In this document: piece by piece, positions 26,301 to 41,300 of the stretch
How the letters are laid out: each line of letters begins with the position of its first letter
Numbering within the stretch: position 1 is the stretch's first letter
Source of the DNA: Taeniopygia guttata
Lineage: Eukaryota; Chordata; Aves; Passeriformes; Estrildidae
NCBI RefSeq assembly: GCF_048771995.1
Contig: NC_133026.1
Location: forward strand, 101,277,001 to 101,341,000
Direction of reading: 5' to 3'
DNA: 64,000 bases
The notes under the pieces: generated by a model
Seen by the model: the letters and a program-made list of their open reading frames with translations, nothing else
Databases searched by the model: none
What the model was told of the DNA's origin: nothing
Translations under genes and position numbers: made by a program

Positions 26301-29300
26301 TCTGTGTCTATCCAAACCAGTTGAAACAAACACATGGACAGAAAACAGTCAAAACTGTCTCTGGCTCTCTAGTTAAATTAATTTTTTATGAGTGGCAGTG
26401 TAAAGTGGCAATAGAAGTAAAAAAATTTTGAAACTTGCATAAAAACTTAACACTAATGTAACACTTTCACTGCTCTATGCTTCTATGGAACCTACAGGTA
26501 TTTTAAAAAATGCTTTAAGGTAATTTTTAAGGTTAATTCAGCTTGTCAAACAGATTTTTTTTCCTCCCATGAACCACAAATATATTTAAGATCTTTTATT
26601 ATAGAAATAATTTCTTTCAGAGGTACTGAACCAAAGAAACAACATTCTTATACAGTCTAGAACAGGGACTTTCCAAGACAACTGTCTCTTAAAAAACAGA
26701 GCAGGCAGAATGTGAATTTTTTATGAGAATGCATTGCTTTAAAACACCTTCAGAAGCAAATGAAGCTTGTTTTGTTCCCAAGTCACTGGCTACCTTGAGC
26801 ATTAAACCTGTAGAGGTATCAGAGAGCTCCCTTGGCTACCCAGAGAGGAACTGGGTGCAGTGGCAGGGCAGCACTGCTTCGCACAACCAGCTCCTTCCTT
26901 TCAGAGGGGAAGCTGGAAGTGACCATGTCAGCTGCTTGTGTCAGAGACTGCCCAGATTACTCAGCTGAGAGGGCACAGTCACACACCTTCCTGTCCTGCT
27001 TCAAAGCATCAGTGAGGGGTTGCTATTATTGGATCAGTTTTCCAGCTTTGAAGAAGCACTGATTCACAGATGCTTGGATTTACCTGGACATTCACACTAT
27101 CCAGTAGTTCTGGTTACTCTACCTCAAGACTTGAGTTGCATGCAGGTATTACTTCTCACAAGACACAGGAGCTTGTGTCAGCCTAGAACTGCACGGCAGA
27201 AGCTAAGTTACTGTATGCTAACACTTTTGGCAACCCAAGCGGCACTACTGACTGTTCCAGGTAGCACGAAAAGGTGGATACTCCCCTGCGTCCTCAGTGA
27301 AGCTCTATCATTGCCTCATGTAAGGAGTGGAAGGCTGTTTCCTGACTTGAAGTCAGGGAAATCAGGGCAGCAGGGACCAGACAGGAAGCTAGAGGTGAGA
27401 GCAGAGCCTCTGTGACCCTCAGGGCACAGTTCCCCATTATGAAAGGAACACAGGAGAAAAGTCCTTTTGTATTCTACTCTCCTAACAGCAGCAGGTGTGA
27501 AAGCTGCTTTCAAAAGGATGTCCTGCACACCTAATCGCTAGAAATATTCAACATTGTACTGTTTTAAGGTATCTTTTGATAATCTTAAGTGGTAGAACTT
27601 TGTGGAAAACACTCTGCTGATAGTGGTTAGAGAACAGACAGGTCAAGTGACCATAAAAATACTGAAGCAAACTTTTTAAAAAACATTCTTGTTTAACTCT
27701 AGAAGTAGAATAATCAGACTACTAAAAAAAAAAAAGGCAAAATATCATGCTTTGAAATGTAACTTTAGTCATTTTAAGAAAACAGGTAAGTGTAAACTTC
27801 AGGAATTATCTGTTCATTGAATAAAACAGGTCGTTGTTGTAGTAAAGTTACTGCAATCAATGTATATAACACTACCAGAAAGTATGATGCAGCCTAAATT
27901 CTATCACTATGTAGGTATGAAAGGAGACTGACTGATGATCAGCCATGCAATTGAAGTCTTCATTTCTAAATTTCCTTGACTTGGTAAACTGCTCTCCTCT
28001 TCAACCTAACAACTGGAAGTACAAGAAGGAGCTAAGGGATCTGGGGTTATTTAGCCTGGAGAAGAGGAGGCTCAGGGGAGACCTTGTCAGTCTCTACAAC
28101 TGCCTAAAAGGTGGCTGTAGCCAGGTGAGGGCTGGTCCCTTCTCCCAAGTAACAGGGGACAGGATAAGAGGAAACAGACCCGAGTTCCACTAGGGGAGGT
28201 TTACATTGGCTATTAGGGCAAAAAATCTCTTCACCAAAAAGACTGTCAAGCACTGGAACAGGCTGCCTAGGGCAATGTTTGAGTCACCTTAACAGACATG
28301 CAGACATGACCCTTGGGGACAGGGTTTAGTGGAGGACTTAGCAGCACTGGGTTAATGGTTGGACTCATTGATCTTAAGGGTCTTTTTAAACCTAAACAAT
28401 TCTGTGATAATAAGAGTTTAAAGGTAGGTCCAACAACATGCACAACAGAATTCAGAATTAATTAGCAAAAGTCATGCTTATCTAATTACTTTTCTGAAAA
28501 ACCTGGAAGTATGCCAAGGCAGATTTAAAGATTAAGTATAAGAACAACATTTTAACAGCCACTGTTGGAGAGAAAGTGAAACTTAGGAGCAGGATGTCAT
28601 GTCCATGAATTTTACCATATTTTAAAATATTATCTCTTTACATTGTGTTTTCCTTGCCATTTTAGTAAGGCTTCCCATAGGAGTAATTATCACATCTTAG
28701 CAATCTATCAACTTTAAATTCAATTTTTAAAGTGTCCTATATCCTACTAGCATATTCTCAATATGTGGAAAATAATGGTTTAAACATCTCTTTTCCAAAA
28801 GTCTTCACTCCTATAACGTATTTATTCAACATGGGAATTTTTTTTATAAACTTAGTACATTTCACAGTAAGCATATTAGGTATACATTAGCATCTCCACA
28901 TCAGAATTTTCTGTTACCTCTGTCAGCTCCAGCAGACCCTGGCTAACAATTGCTGGCTCAACTGCCAGTCTTGTGGTCATAGGTTTCCAAAGAGGGACAG
29001 ATGAATGAAGACATGCCACTAACATTCAAGTGTTAGGTGACTGATGAGACCAAAGATGAAGCAGCAGTTAACTCAGAGGGAAGCAAGACAGACACATGGT
29101 GTAACAGACACAATTGATGGTGACCTGCCAAGAGGAGTTAGTAAACTGAATTCACTGCATCCATGTAGTTAAGAAAGAAAAACTACCACAATATCCCAAA
29201 AGTGTAATAAAAAGAATATTTAGAGCTTCCCCCCGCCTATGGATTGTTAGCAGCTTAAACAGTTTAACTACAATGCTAATTATGCATCACACACTGTTAA

Positions 29301-32300
29301 TAAACCAAAGCTAAGCTTCTACATAGTAGTATGTAAGATTAATGTATAGAACATAGCTGGTTTATTCTCTCATTATTATGCTTATGTATTGTACTACTCT
29401 GCAAAACAAAGGAGTGTTTAGCTTAATAACTTCTAAGCAATAAAAATAGTATTAATCACTAACATGGAGAACCATTACCAGAAATCATGTAGCCTACTGC
29501 AAAAAGGAAGAGTTTAGCTCAGACATTGACCTTTCTGTAGTAGGACATCAGTACCAGTAAAGGTAGAGTCTTATTTGCTTTATTTTTTTAGGGTGGATAT
29601 GATTTACTTAAGTCTTGAATACCATTCACTTTGAAGTTATTTAAAAACAGTGTCAAAGGAACAGCACTGCCTATACCAAGCTTCAGAAAAACAGTTTAGA
29701 GAACACTTCACAGTTGCTTTACAATTGCTGTTACAATGAAGGTCAGTTTTAATCAGTCCAGAAAAATAAAGAAAACAAAATATACTTTATCTTGCGTCTA
29801 TTTAACAGTCAACTTTTGTTGTTTGTAGAACTCCTATTTCTTATGTAGGTGATGTCATTCTTCCAGGAAAAGGGGCTCAAGGCCTCTGTGATGCATTAAT
29901 ATTTCAGTAATTACATTCATGCCCTACTTCTAACTTTATCTCTCCTTCTCCTCCTTTCACCCTCACAAAAATCTAAGAGCTATGTGGTTTGGTTTAAGTC
30001 TTGTGGGAATGGAGGAGAGGAGTAATAGGGTAAGAGCTAAACCAGCTTATAACAGTTAATAGTATTAGACAAGCATATTAATTCATGCTGGAACATAAAA
30101 ATTAAAACATATTGCTGGTTGCACATTTGTTTTACTTACCAGATTTGTAATCTAATTTTCTTTCCTCTTAGCTCTACTGTTTTGATTTTAAAATCAACAC
30201 CTATAAATAAAATACAGTAAACAGAAAAGGAGGAATAAGAAGCAAAAGTAATGAGGGTGCAATTTTTTTTTGATACTTTTTTTTTAGATCAACTTGTAAC
30301 AGTCTGAACAAGCAGAAGGGTTTGCACCACTACATTCAGCTCAGGAACATCATGAGGATTTGACAACCACTAAATAATTTGTGAGCCATCCAATTTGGCA
30401 GCATCACAACATAAACCTTCCACTTTGTGCCAAATTTCCAGCAGCAGGTAAACCCAACACAACAGTAAAACAACAGGCTCAGAATGACTGTTTCTCTCCT
30501 ATTCACCTCGACTGTCAAGGACAAGCCTGTTCTACTTCCAACTGGTACAGATGCCCCGGAGGCATGGAGCAGAACCAATCCCTTCACATCAGTTTTGCTG
30601 TTTGTGAAGCAGGAACAATATAGGTCTGGCTTCCAGGATGGATGCTTAGCATCTGTAATGTGCTGTAGTAAAGTGCTAGAATTGAGGTCGGTTTATGAAG
30701 AAGTTTATCAAGACTGTAATTTTTAAGTCCTACAAATTAGAAAACTTCTTATATTCAAAGAGGGTATTTGACTTTTAAAATTTATTTTATACCTGTATGG
30801 TACTTTTATTGATCATCTCAAAACTCCAGACGCATTTTGAATGCACGCTAAATATCAAAAATAGAACCATGAAGACTTTGTTAAACAGAAAGATTTAACT
30901 TTTATAAAAAAATAATGCTGGCTAGCAACACATAAGACATACTGTAGTCAAACAATACCTAGACACAAAAGATTACCACCTTAACTACAAAAATGTATCA
31001 GGGAATAAATGTCCTTGAATATAATAGATTTGTAGATTGTGATCCTGTTCATTTTAGGATACACGTGTAAGAAGATTTTTGCTTTAGTTCATTCCTCCTA
31101 ACACAGCTAAATCAAAAAGGGAGAAATAAAAAGACATGAGAACATGGTTCAGACCTGTACAGTTAAAACTCACACAGAAGTGTAGAAGCATAATGTGTTG
31201 GAAACACTTTTACCATTTCAAATACAATTGTAAACTAAGAACAGGGATGAAAGTGAAGAGAAAAAATGGTTTTTATTTTCTCTAACAAAAACTACACATT
31301 TTCCCAAAGACTATCTATCCTTGGTAAAAGCTGAGTGTCCCTGCTGATATTAAGAATTGAGATTGAATTTAAACTTTGACAGAAAGGACTGAACTTGGCC
31401 CTTATGTCCATATTTTTAGTTTGCAGAGCAGGTGGACATTTTTCAGCCAGATTAAATAAATGGAAGGATCACTGACCTTCATTCTCCTAAACAAATATCC
31501 CCTCTAACAGCCTGCAGTTGCACATTGCATATTGATAAAAGTTATGGTCATCACACCATGACATTTGTCCTCATTCTCCATGACCTTAATAGTTTCTAGC
31601 ACACTTAATCACCAATTCTTGGAGTGATATTCAGGACATGATGCCTGTGCTTCACTTACACACACGTATCTCTTTCAAACCCCAGGAGTTAACATGTTAA
31701 ACTGATTTGTACTAAAAAACTCAAAATCTTTAATGCCAATTTTCAAGTGTTCATATGCAAATTGATAAAAATATTCAAATTATTAAAATTTCAAAGAATT
31801 TATTAATCCTAACTTCAAAAAATATTTTGTACACTTCTGAAAAGTGACTGTCTTGGTGCAAAAGCAGAAGAGAAATGATCCAGCTATGTTCTAGTATTCT
31901 AAGTGTGTGAAATGAGAATTCTCGTAATTCTATTCTAATAATAATATTTGCAAAGAAACACACATCCATTTCTACAGTTATAAGCCTTTTCTCTATATAA
32001 ATGCATTGAAACTATAAAATGCAATTTTCTTAATAGTCATAGCTTTGTCTATGAAATAGAACTTTACTTGTAATTGCTTGCCTCAAACCTCTCCTACCTT
32101 CAAGGAAGTTTGAATATAACTGCCCAGACATCCCAATTCCAATTCCCAATCCTGCCATTCTGTCATACAGGACATACTGTATGATTTGCCATTCATTTGA
32201 TGTTAAAAAAAGTCTAAATTATCTCTGAGCCCAAGCTGAGTGTTAAAACCACCACAGGGATTTCATGTAAGTTTCAATAATTATAACATGAAAATATTTT

Positions 32301-35300
32301 TATTTTTATAGAAGTGGTTTATAAAACCATTGCAATCTTATACAAAACAAAAAACCAAAAAGCTTTTGTTATATTTTTAAAAACAAAATTAATTAACTAT
32401 GGAGAGAAAATCCAACTGTTGTAATAAACCACATTTTCAAATGGGACTTCCTGGGACTAGAAGGTCCAATATATTAATAAAATGAAGTAGAAAAAAGACG
32501 ACATATTGAAGAGATGGTTTCAAAATAAATAATATGTCAACAGCATTCTTAGTTTAAAGGCAGAGCTTTCTATTAATCACCTTAAAGTTGTACCATGAGA
32601 TATTTTCCTACTATGAAATTTTGCAAGGAATGATACAAACAAGTAACAGTTTTGGAAAAGCAGACAGGATCTTCTATAGAATTGTTTGAATCACTTAAGT
32701 CAGAGTGCCAGAACTCTTCAAAGGTTGCTCAATTATGTTTTATAATTAGTAATGCTCTGCAAGCATCAACACAATACCAAAAGCTTCATGTCTGCCAACA
32801 CTGAAGGAAAAAATCTGGCAGCTTTCCTTTTGCACACGGAGAAACAAATTCCTAAGCCTGTCAGGTTTCATTAGCCTGTTTCACCATAAACTGCCAAAGC
32901 CAGTGCTTCGAGTTTACATACAAATTAGTAATTCAATTAAAACAACAACACAATAATTTGTTTTCCATTCAATTTCAAATATTGCATTGAGTTAAGAAAA
33001 CGGTCAATGAAAGAAATTATTTAGTTTGACATATGTTAATGGAAATACCAAATGAAAAGTTTTGCTATCCATACAATTACTCTGGCATGGTTTTATATAT
33101 AGTTCAATAAAATAGAAGAATCAACAATTACTGTTGACACCTGCATTAAATCTGAATAACATATCTTATAAAACAAAAGGAATTTAAAAAGCTCTCTTTG
33201 GCTGCTACAATACCAGCAAACTACCAGTGGTTTGCATGCTACCTAGCTTGCATGTAAAGGCTGCTGGGTTAATTGTCAGTGAGTAACATAATATACACAT
33301 GCCAGGAAACCTGACAAGTGCATGTGCTTATGACCATACTGAAGCATGCCATTTGCCAGGTCACAGTGATGTAAGGGGAAACAAAAGGCTCATTACAATC
33401 CCCCCTCTCATTAAAAAGTCAGCTTTCTCTATGCATCAGGCTTGCATGGACAATAGGCAATCAGTAATATTCCAAAATTATTACACTCTGACAACTATAA
33501 ATCCAAATCACCATCTCTCTTTTTATGGATTTTATAGATTAAAATAGTATGTGTTTTGGATGTCACATTTTGACTCCCATTTTTTGCTGGAAAGGCATTT
33601 TTCAGGAGTCCAAACAAACATCCTACAAGAACTAATGAAAAAGGCACAAAAATACAAATCTCAGCCTCTGGTTTGGGTTTCTGATTTTGCATTTATTTAA
33701 GCATTTGAAGGTATATTAGTTGAGCTTGCCCTACAACTTAAAACTCCAAAGGAGCATTTCTCCTCTCCCCACAGGCCAGACACATGTTAAACAAGGCATT
33801 AAGGACACCAACACTAATCTGGTGTAACACAAGTTAAGGATTTGCAACATTTTATTTAATGTGCACCATCCTTGTTAGTAGCACATGAACTTTGGATGAA
33901 AAATTTAGTTTGTGCAAAGAACATCTATTACAACATGGGCTCAACTGAAGCTATGCCTTCTCCAGGAAAAACAAAGGGCTACCAGGACAGAAGGGTTTAA
34001 AAGTATTTTAAACACAGCCAAACAACCTGCCTGCACTCTTTTCAAAACTAAACAGCCTTAAAAGAAAGAGAACAGAGACTCAAAATAAAAGCACAATAAT
34101 GAAGTTCTAGATAAGGGCAAGTCACTGAGGATGACATTTCTTGTCAATGAACCAAACTTGCAACTGTTTCAAACTTGAGACTGAAATCCTACAAAAATGA
34201 AGCCTAGCCCAGAACTGACTACGGTATATTAATTTATATTAATTTCTCACCCCAAACAGAACTATAGCTTATCTGCCAAAGCATAAACTGAAACACACAC
34301 CACTGGGTGCAGCCTTTCTCTTTAAAGCTAAAAGTATTTGTTTAGAAATAAAATAGTAAATAAACTTCTTACTATGCATTTTATATTTAAATTTATAATC
34401 TTTAATTTCCTTTCATAAGAGACAGAAAAAGAAAGTGGAAACAGTTTTGCTTAATGCACACAGAGTGACCTTTCAGTGGGCAAGATCTCCTGGTAACAAA
34501 GTTAATGGAAGAGCTGGGAAAATAGATGCAAATAGAGCACAAAAAAAAACCCCTCTAACTACAATCAATTCCAATGGATTCAATTTTCAGAGGCCTATTA
34601 GTGATTTGCAACAAAGTAATTCAATCAGTGAAAGATAATCAGACCATGCTTAAAGAAACACTATTAAAAAAATCAGAGGTTATTACCAATTAAGCCTTAA
34701 AACAAACATATATAAAGACTATGACAGGTTATTGAATCTGGTCATCTGACACCATTATGCAAAAAAAAAATTTCTTACTTATTCTACATTTGATAACTGA
34801 GATCACATGAGTTTTGAGGTAAAAACCATCTTTATTACAAAACATCCTGGTTACTTAAACCTATCCCAAAACTGCCAAAGTCAATGAAAAGATGAGCTCG
34901 AGAGCATGCCTTCTGATTTCCATCATCTTGCTTGAGAGGGGGGAAGCAATCAACAACAAAAGGCACATAGGGAGGACAGGAAAAGATTAGAGAAACTGTT
35001 ACAAAGAAAAAATACCCCAAACCATTTTGTCTTATTTTAACCGAACTCTAGGGGAAGCATTTAGTTTTTAAGTGGAAATGCCTCTTTCAAAATACACATT
35101 ACAAATTCACAAATTTCAAAGAAGAGATCTGGAATCATTTAGTGCTAAGTCAGATTTAAGTATGTTTGGGGATTATTTTAGAGGCAGGTAAAGTACGCTG
35201 TCCGTAGAGCTTCAAGCACGTAATTCTAGAACGATTAACATGGAGATATTTGAGACTGCTTGCCTAAAATAAAAGTGTACCCGTATCTCAACTGGCAACT

Positions 35301-38300
35301 GGGCTACAGACTAGAATGAAACAGATTCCAATTTTCTGGTCAACAACTACCTGACCTGAAGGGAAAACTGAATGGAAGAAGAAAGGTTATTTCATGAGCA
35401 ACATTACTCAGATTTTTAGACAGTGGAACCTATAAGCATTTTGTTTTGGGTATCAAGTTTCCCTCTCCTTGGGATATCAGCAGAAATAAGTTGTAAAAGG
35501 GTTGCTAATCAACTTCCAGAAGTCCCTGAGAATCATACGGCCCTATTTTCTTTTTTTTTCCTTTGCAAATGACACGCTCAGCTGTTCACAGCAGAGACTG
35601 AGTCTGACAGCTGCATTCCAGTCTCCTTGCAAACCTAACTCCTCATTTGACAGCATTCAAGTGGCCTCTTTACTCTGCCTGTTGTTTTATTTGTGTATTC
35701 TCATATATGTCCTGGCTAGGGACTACAAGGCTCTCTGACAGTCCTGTAGTGTTGATATAACCCAGGGCCTGAATATTTCTATCAGCTGAAGTTAAAATCT
35801 AGTTTACAAATGGAAAAAAAAAAACCAAAAAACCAACAAAGTTCAACCTCAAATTTACTCTTTCTTGTAACCTCTTGTTAATTAAAAACCCCATACCTTC
35901 ACAAAACCCTGTTCCTAAACCCTAATAATTTATATTATCTATCTACCTTTTCCTGTTTAAAATTACAGTTTTGCTCACGTATGAGGATTCAAATGATTAT
36001 CCATAGCAAACCATTGCTGACTTATACCAATTGCTGTAAAATACACTTAGTCGGCACATCTGGGACAACAATGACAGGCCAGGTGTTTTCACTTGCTGGA
36101 GTCTCTATGTTGTCCATCACAAGTGACTACACTGCTCCTAAAGGCAAAAGGCAGCTTCTGGGGGACACAGGCTTCTGTCATACTTTGCACCTCCAAAGAC
36201 AAACAAGGAAATTCATACATGCTCCCTAATTATCTTAAGGTTTTCAGTAAGACAAAACTGTTTTTCTCTGCAAGTTTCTGCTCCTCTCTGTTTATAGTTT
36301 GGCAAGAAACTGCAGCACACCATTAACAAGGTATTGGTATGGTTTATTTACACTATTCTGCACTAGTGAAAAAGCCAATACATAAAACCAGATGTATTAA
36401 CATCCTGGATATGTAAAAGTAAGAACAGTCAATTCTCACAGAATTACTTATCCCTCATCAAAACTTCCTTCCTTTTTTTAATATAACAGCATAAATTTCT
36501 CACATTAAGAGCTATTTCTTGATTAAAGCAAGAGCATCTTATTGTTACTTTGTCATGATGTGGTAAACTAAGAAACATCTATTTCTACTTTCTCCCCTCT
36601 CCCCACACCAAGTAAGCTTTCAGTGACATCGTACTGAAGGGGGGGAAAAATGTTTAAAGAAAAATTAAAATGAATTATACTTGTCAGAGAGCCCACAGGC
36701 ACACACAAGCGTATCAAAGAAAAGAATGTTATTTTAGTTGACTCAGGATGACTTTCTGAAAAATTTTTATAGCTTGTTCTTCATCTCAGATTGCATCAAA
36801 CTACTAAATTTATTTTTAAGCCATATTTTTGATTTACTGAAAAAAACACCAAATTATTAGTAAGCCACATACTATGTTTACAGTGCCTGTGAGAATACTG
36901 ATTAGACAACTAAAAAGACTGAGCAGTAACTTAGTGAGCAGCTCTGAAAAATGACAAAAACTTTAAAAGCGAGTAGTCTGATACTTTTAAGTGAAAATCA
37001 TTATGTAATATGACAAGCTTATGGGAATGAAACTGAACATTTATGTTGTTAGCCCCCTTTTTTTAAGGATAAAGAGAATGAAGACAGGTTTGAATTGTGA
37101 CAGAAACTCCAAACATACATATAAAAAGGTATATATATATATATATATATTCGTATACCATATATAAATGTCTATATACTAAAGACAGAGGTTGCCTTAC
37201 TTAAGAGCATTCTGATAGAAGACAAAGCTAAAGTTTTCACTATTGTTACTGTTCATTTGATGGACACTAGGAATTTTGCATGGACATGGGTATTTTAAAA
37301 TAAATACTAGGAAAATACCACTTGGAAGGAAAAGCTATGGACCTCTGTAAATCTCAAGTTTCTGACTTCCATACCATTTCACATGAAGGTGAAACAAGGT
37401 CAAAGAGCACTTCTGTGAAGTCAAAGGAGTCTTGCACCACAATGCATTTACATGCCACTGATCTGGATCCCTCAGGCCTAGAACAGATCACAGGTCACTA
37501 AATTCCCATCCTGATCCACAACAACCCTTCCCATTACAAGCTCCACTATTATTTTGCTTGTAAATGAGGACAGAGAAAGCTTTAGTGTTTACTACACGTG
37601 ATACTTTGGTTTCCTATGAACAGCTGCTAAAACAGCCAGCAATGCACAAGGCACATAAACTGCACTGGCATTATCAAGGGCAAGGCCTCTTTCCTGGGAT
37701 GATTTTAGACCTGGTGGAAAAAAGCTGAAAGGTAAGACAGGGTCTCAAGAGACTTCACATACTGAGCCAGCACGTAAAATAAAAGCTGAGGAGCCCAACT
37801 TGATTTGAAGGACCAGGACAATCAGCATCCTAAGAGGAGAGTCAGTGCAGGGCCTCACCTTTGGGAGAGCAGGAACCTCAGGTTCAGAGATAAAAGTCAG
37901 AGAGAAGTGTAATGTCTGCAGAAAAATTAGATTGACAGGAAATACTGCTAAGTACAGGATTTTTGTAGATCTGTCATGGAAGAAAAACAGCAGGGAGACT
38001 GGGAATGAACTAAGAATTGGTGGATTAGGTAGGACATACAACCATGAGACGAGCAGTAGCTGGACAGATGCTGGGAAGAGAACAGAGGCCACTGAATATT
38101 TAATAAAGGGACTCTGATGAAAAAGAGTCCCTTTAAAAATATATATATTAATATATAAATTTAACATCATGGCTATGGAGATCTGAATAAGAATGTATTT
38201 TTTTTAGGATAAGAGCTAGTTGAGGCGGGATAACGAGGTGGAAGAAGCAGAGGCAAACACTGTTTCTCCACCCCCATGCTTGAATCTTCTTACAGATTTG

Positions 38301-41300
38301 GCAGTGAGTATTTATCCACTACCCTTGGAAAGATCATTCTTCTTCACACCATATTTGGTGCACATTTTTTTAAATTGTCAATTCTGGACAACCTTCAAGT
38401 GGTAGCTTTGGATTCTGCTCCTGTGTGAATAATGCAGGCAACAAATAATAAATGAAGATCAAATTTTACTTTAAAAGAAAAAGTATAGATTTGTGGTTGT
38501 TAATAAAGCTAATATGATCCCGATATTACCCCTGAACAAGTTAATATCCCATTATAGAAAGACAGGGGATTTGATACTGGCATGGAAGGAGTAATTTTAC
38601 CTTCTTCAAAAATCAGTAAATATTTGAGCATATTGGGTATTCTCAGTGCTATGAAAATAGCAGATTTAAGGAGACACAATATTCCATGTAACCAATATAA
38701 TGCCCAAAATAAATACATCAAAAGAATTTTAGATCAACAGCACATTGTGTGCTGTTATGAATAATAATCTGCCAAGCTATTTTTGAACACTTTCAAAGAA
38801 GTTCCATATCTGAGCTGAGACCGAAGACATGTTGATGTGTTTTCATTACAAAATTTTCTTTACCAATCTGGCAATGTAGTCTTCTTAAATTAGCATTTAA
38901 ATACTGTATCTTACTTAATTGAATCCACATCTTCCCTTTCCTGCAGAAATGCTCCATTTTTCTATAACATGGCACTATTATCAGCACTTAGGGGCAGAAG
39001 ACAGGAAAGGTCTTTGGACATGTTCAATTCTGCCACTGTCAGAGGAAGTCCTCTGAGTAGCCTCTGCTTTCATACAAAAGCTGAAGGTGCTAAATGTTGT
39101 TCTTTTTGTCCTATACATCCACAGGTTTTAGTATAAAAGCATGAAAGTAAGGCTGAGACAAATAATACCAAGATGAGGAAGTAAATATGTATTCTAGCAT
39201 TCCATTTTAAATACAGCTTTGCTAATACAACGTACATACAACAAAATGCAGTTTTTTGGTTGGTTACACGGCCCTTTCAAATTTAATCTCAAGGTATCTT
39301 CAGTTCATGTAACTGGATCAGTAACAGCATTTTCCCTGATGTCTCAAAACACATTTGGCACTTGAAAATTCTTGACAAAGGAAGAGCTTTATGACTTCAA
39401 CTGTGTATTAGAGGCTGAACACAGGTTGTTTTGGAGTTATTTTCAATCTATATGAAATGTAAATAGCAGAGGTTACTTTTTCTTACTTTATAGTGCAAAA
39501 AAATCAGAGTACATGCTAACTGTGAAAAGCTCCTTCATTTAGCAGTCAAAAGATCTGGGGGAATTTCAACAGCTCTCAAGTTTAGTCTGAGGACCTTGAA
39601 AAAATGCCATTACTATCAAGTCCTTCTACATCTATTTTGGCATAAGTTGATTTCTCTATGCTGCTTTATGTTGGCACGTTTTGTATAACAAACATTACGT
39701 AACCTTCTGTCTAGCAGTATATCACTACTTATTTCCTGTTTCTTCCCTAAAATAAGGAAGCTTCTCTGCTTAAATCATTGTCTCAGTTATTTAGGAAACC
39801 AGTTTTGTTGAAAAGACACCATCCTGGAAGTCTGGACTGGGGTCTAGACTACCTCCCCTCACTTCCCAAGATTCACAGCAGGAAACTAACTCCAGTTACA
39901 GAGAGCAGCTCAGACTTGACTGAACCCATAATGTGGGTCAACCTAAACAAGATGCAGGAGAGTTAACATCAATGTCTAGACCTGGCAAATTTATAAAGAA
40001 TACATTCCTCTATTAATTGTATTTTAGTTGTACTATAAATTCAAATCATCTGTTAACCTGGACAAGCCATCGACATTTCTTCATTACAACACATCCCTTG
40101 AGTAGTAATGCCTCTAAAACTGTCCTTCTAACTTCTACAAGGTTAAGTTGCCAACTTCAAACCAAAAAACTTATCAACATAACAGTGCTAATCTGCACTA
40201 CCAGATCTGGATTCTTAGCCTAGGAAAGAATTAAATAAGTGGTAAAACACACATTAAAACAAAAGTATGAGTTACTGTGCATCATTTTGTTTACAGGAAG
40301 ATAATTTTGGATGGCAATAACTCAGCTTCTAAAAGGCAATACAATCACTTTTCATCTGATGCTTAAATTCCTTCTACATTCCAAGCTACAATTAAGCTAA
40401 GCATACATATTTTCCAGTGACACAGACTTTAACAACCACCTTGCTGCAATTCTCAAGAGTTCAACTCCAAGGATAGGACTCCAATAACAACGCAGAATAA
40501 CTAGCTTGTTTTCCTCCCTTTACACACTTGTGTATTAAAAGACAGCAGGCATTAAATTACCTCAGAGACTCGCACAGATGACTAAATCATGAATAAGACA
40601 GTACACCACAGAACTAGGAGCTTGCTCTATAGTTAGCTGCTTAAAGAGCCAAACATGCAGTGTTATCAAGAAACAAAACATTAATCTCGGATCTAACATC
40701 ACAGGCAGGTTCTCCACGAAGCCATAGCAGCCATCTGGAGTTAATCTGACTGCGGTCTGGAAGAGTAGCTGAATAACACTTTGGAAGAGTACACAGAATA
40801 CACACTGCAACTTTTCAACTCCTGAAATACTTCTGTCCCTTTTCATGCAACATTTAAAACTTTAGCACAAAAACGTACTTTACCAACTCTGCCTAATTTT
40901 TTCTTTAAACTGTTTGCCGTTAGCAAGGTTGAAACAGGACAGCCAGCAGCTTCTTAGAACTCGCAAAGGTAACTAGGACATCCACGATCTTTCCAAGAAG
41001 AGCTCTTGACGTCTGGCACCAGCCAAGCCCCTGAGCTTACCACGACCCAGAAACCCACCCGGGGACATCCAACCCCGCTGTCCCGGGCAGGAAGGGGACG
41101 GGGACCACGGCAAGATCTGGGAGGGAATGCCAGGCGGCGGGGAGCGGGCCCAGGCTCGGGGAAAGGCGGGACAGGGACCGGGGAAGGGCGGCCGCCGCAC
41201 CGAGACCCGCGTTCCCACGGCCGGGCCCGGGAACGCCCCTCCCCCGGGACGGGACGGGACGGGACGCGCTCCCTTACCCACGGTGGACTTGCAGGCCTCG

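Larger units (their letters stand above)
22387..30139 (-). other. RAB12 intron 2
   Basis: A 7.75 kb intron bounded by GTAAGT (30139) and CTTAG (22387). It contains one CR1 3' fragment (28026-28407), an (AT)n run at 24169-24184, and two stretches of higher GC (about 24780-25260 and 26800-27530) with no recognised content. No other exon was seen. Confidence 0.85.
30201..41277 (-). other. RAB12 intron 1
   Basis: An 11.1 kb intron bounded by GTAAGG (41277) and TATAG (30201). The first few hundred bases are CpG-island sequence with four GGGAC units (41246-41265). The rest is AT-rich with no recognised exon or long TE. It contains an (AT)n run at 37130-37151 and a perfect 11 bp inverted repeat at 38104-38135. 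The open frames at 37745-38170 (both strands) show no recognised family and are probably chance. Confidence 0.85.

Noticed and set aside
37745..38170. 141-codon minus-strand hydrophobic frame in RAB12 intron 1
   Set aside because: T-rich sequence translates into Leu/Phe/Ser-rich peptides that mimic membrane proteins. There is an open frame on the other strand too, and no family match.
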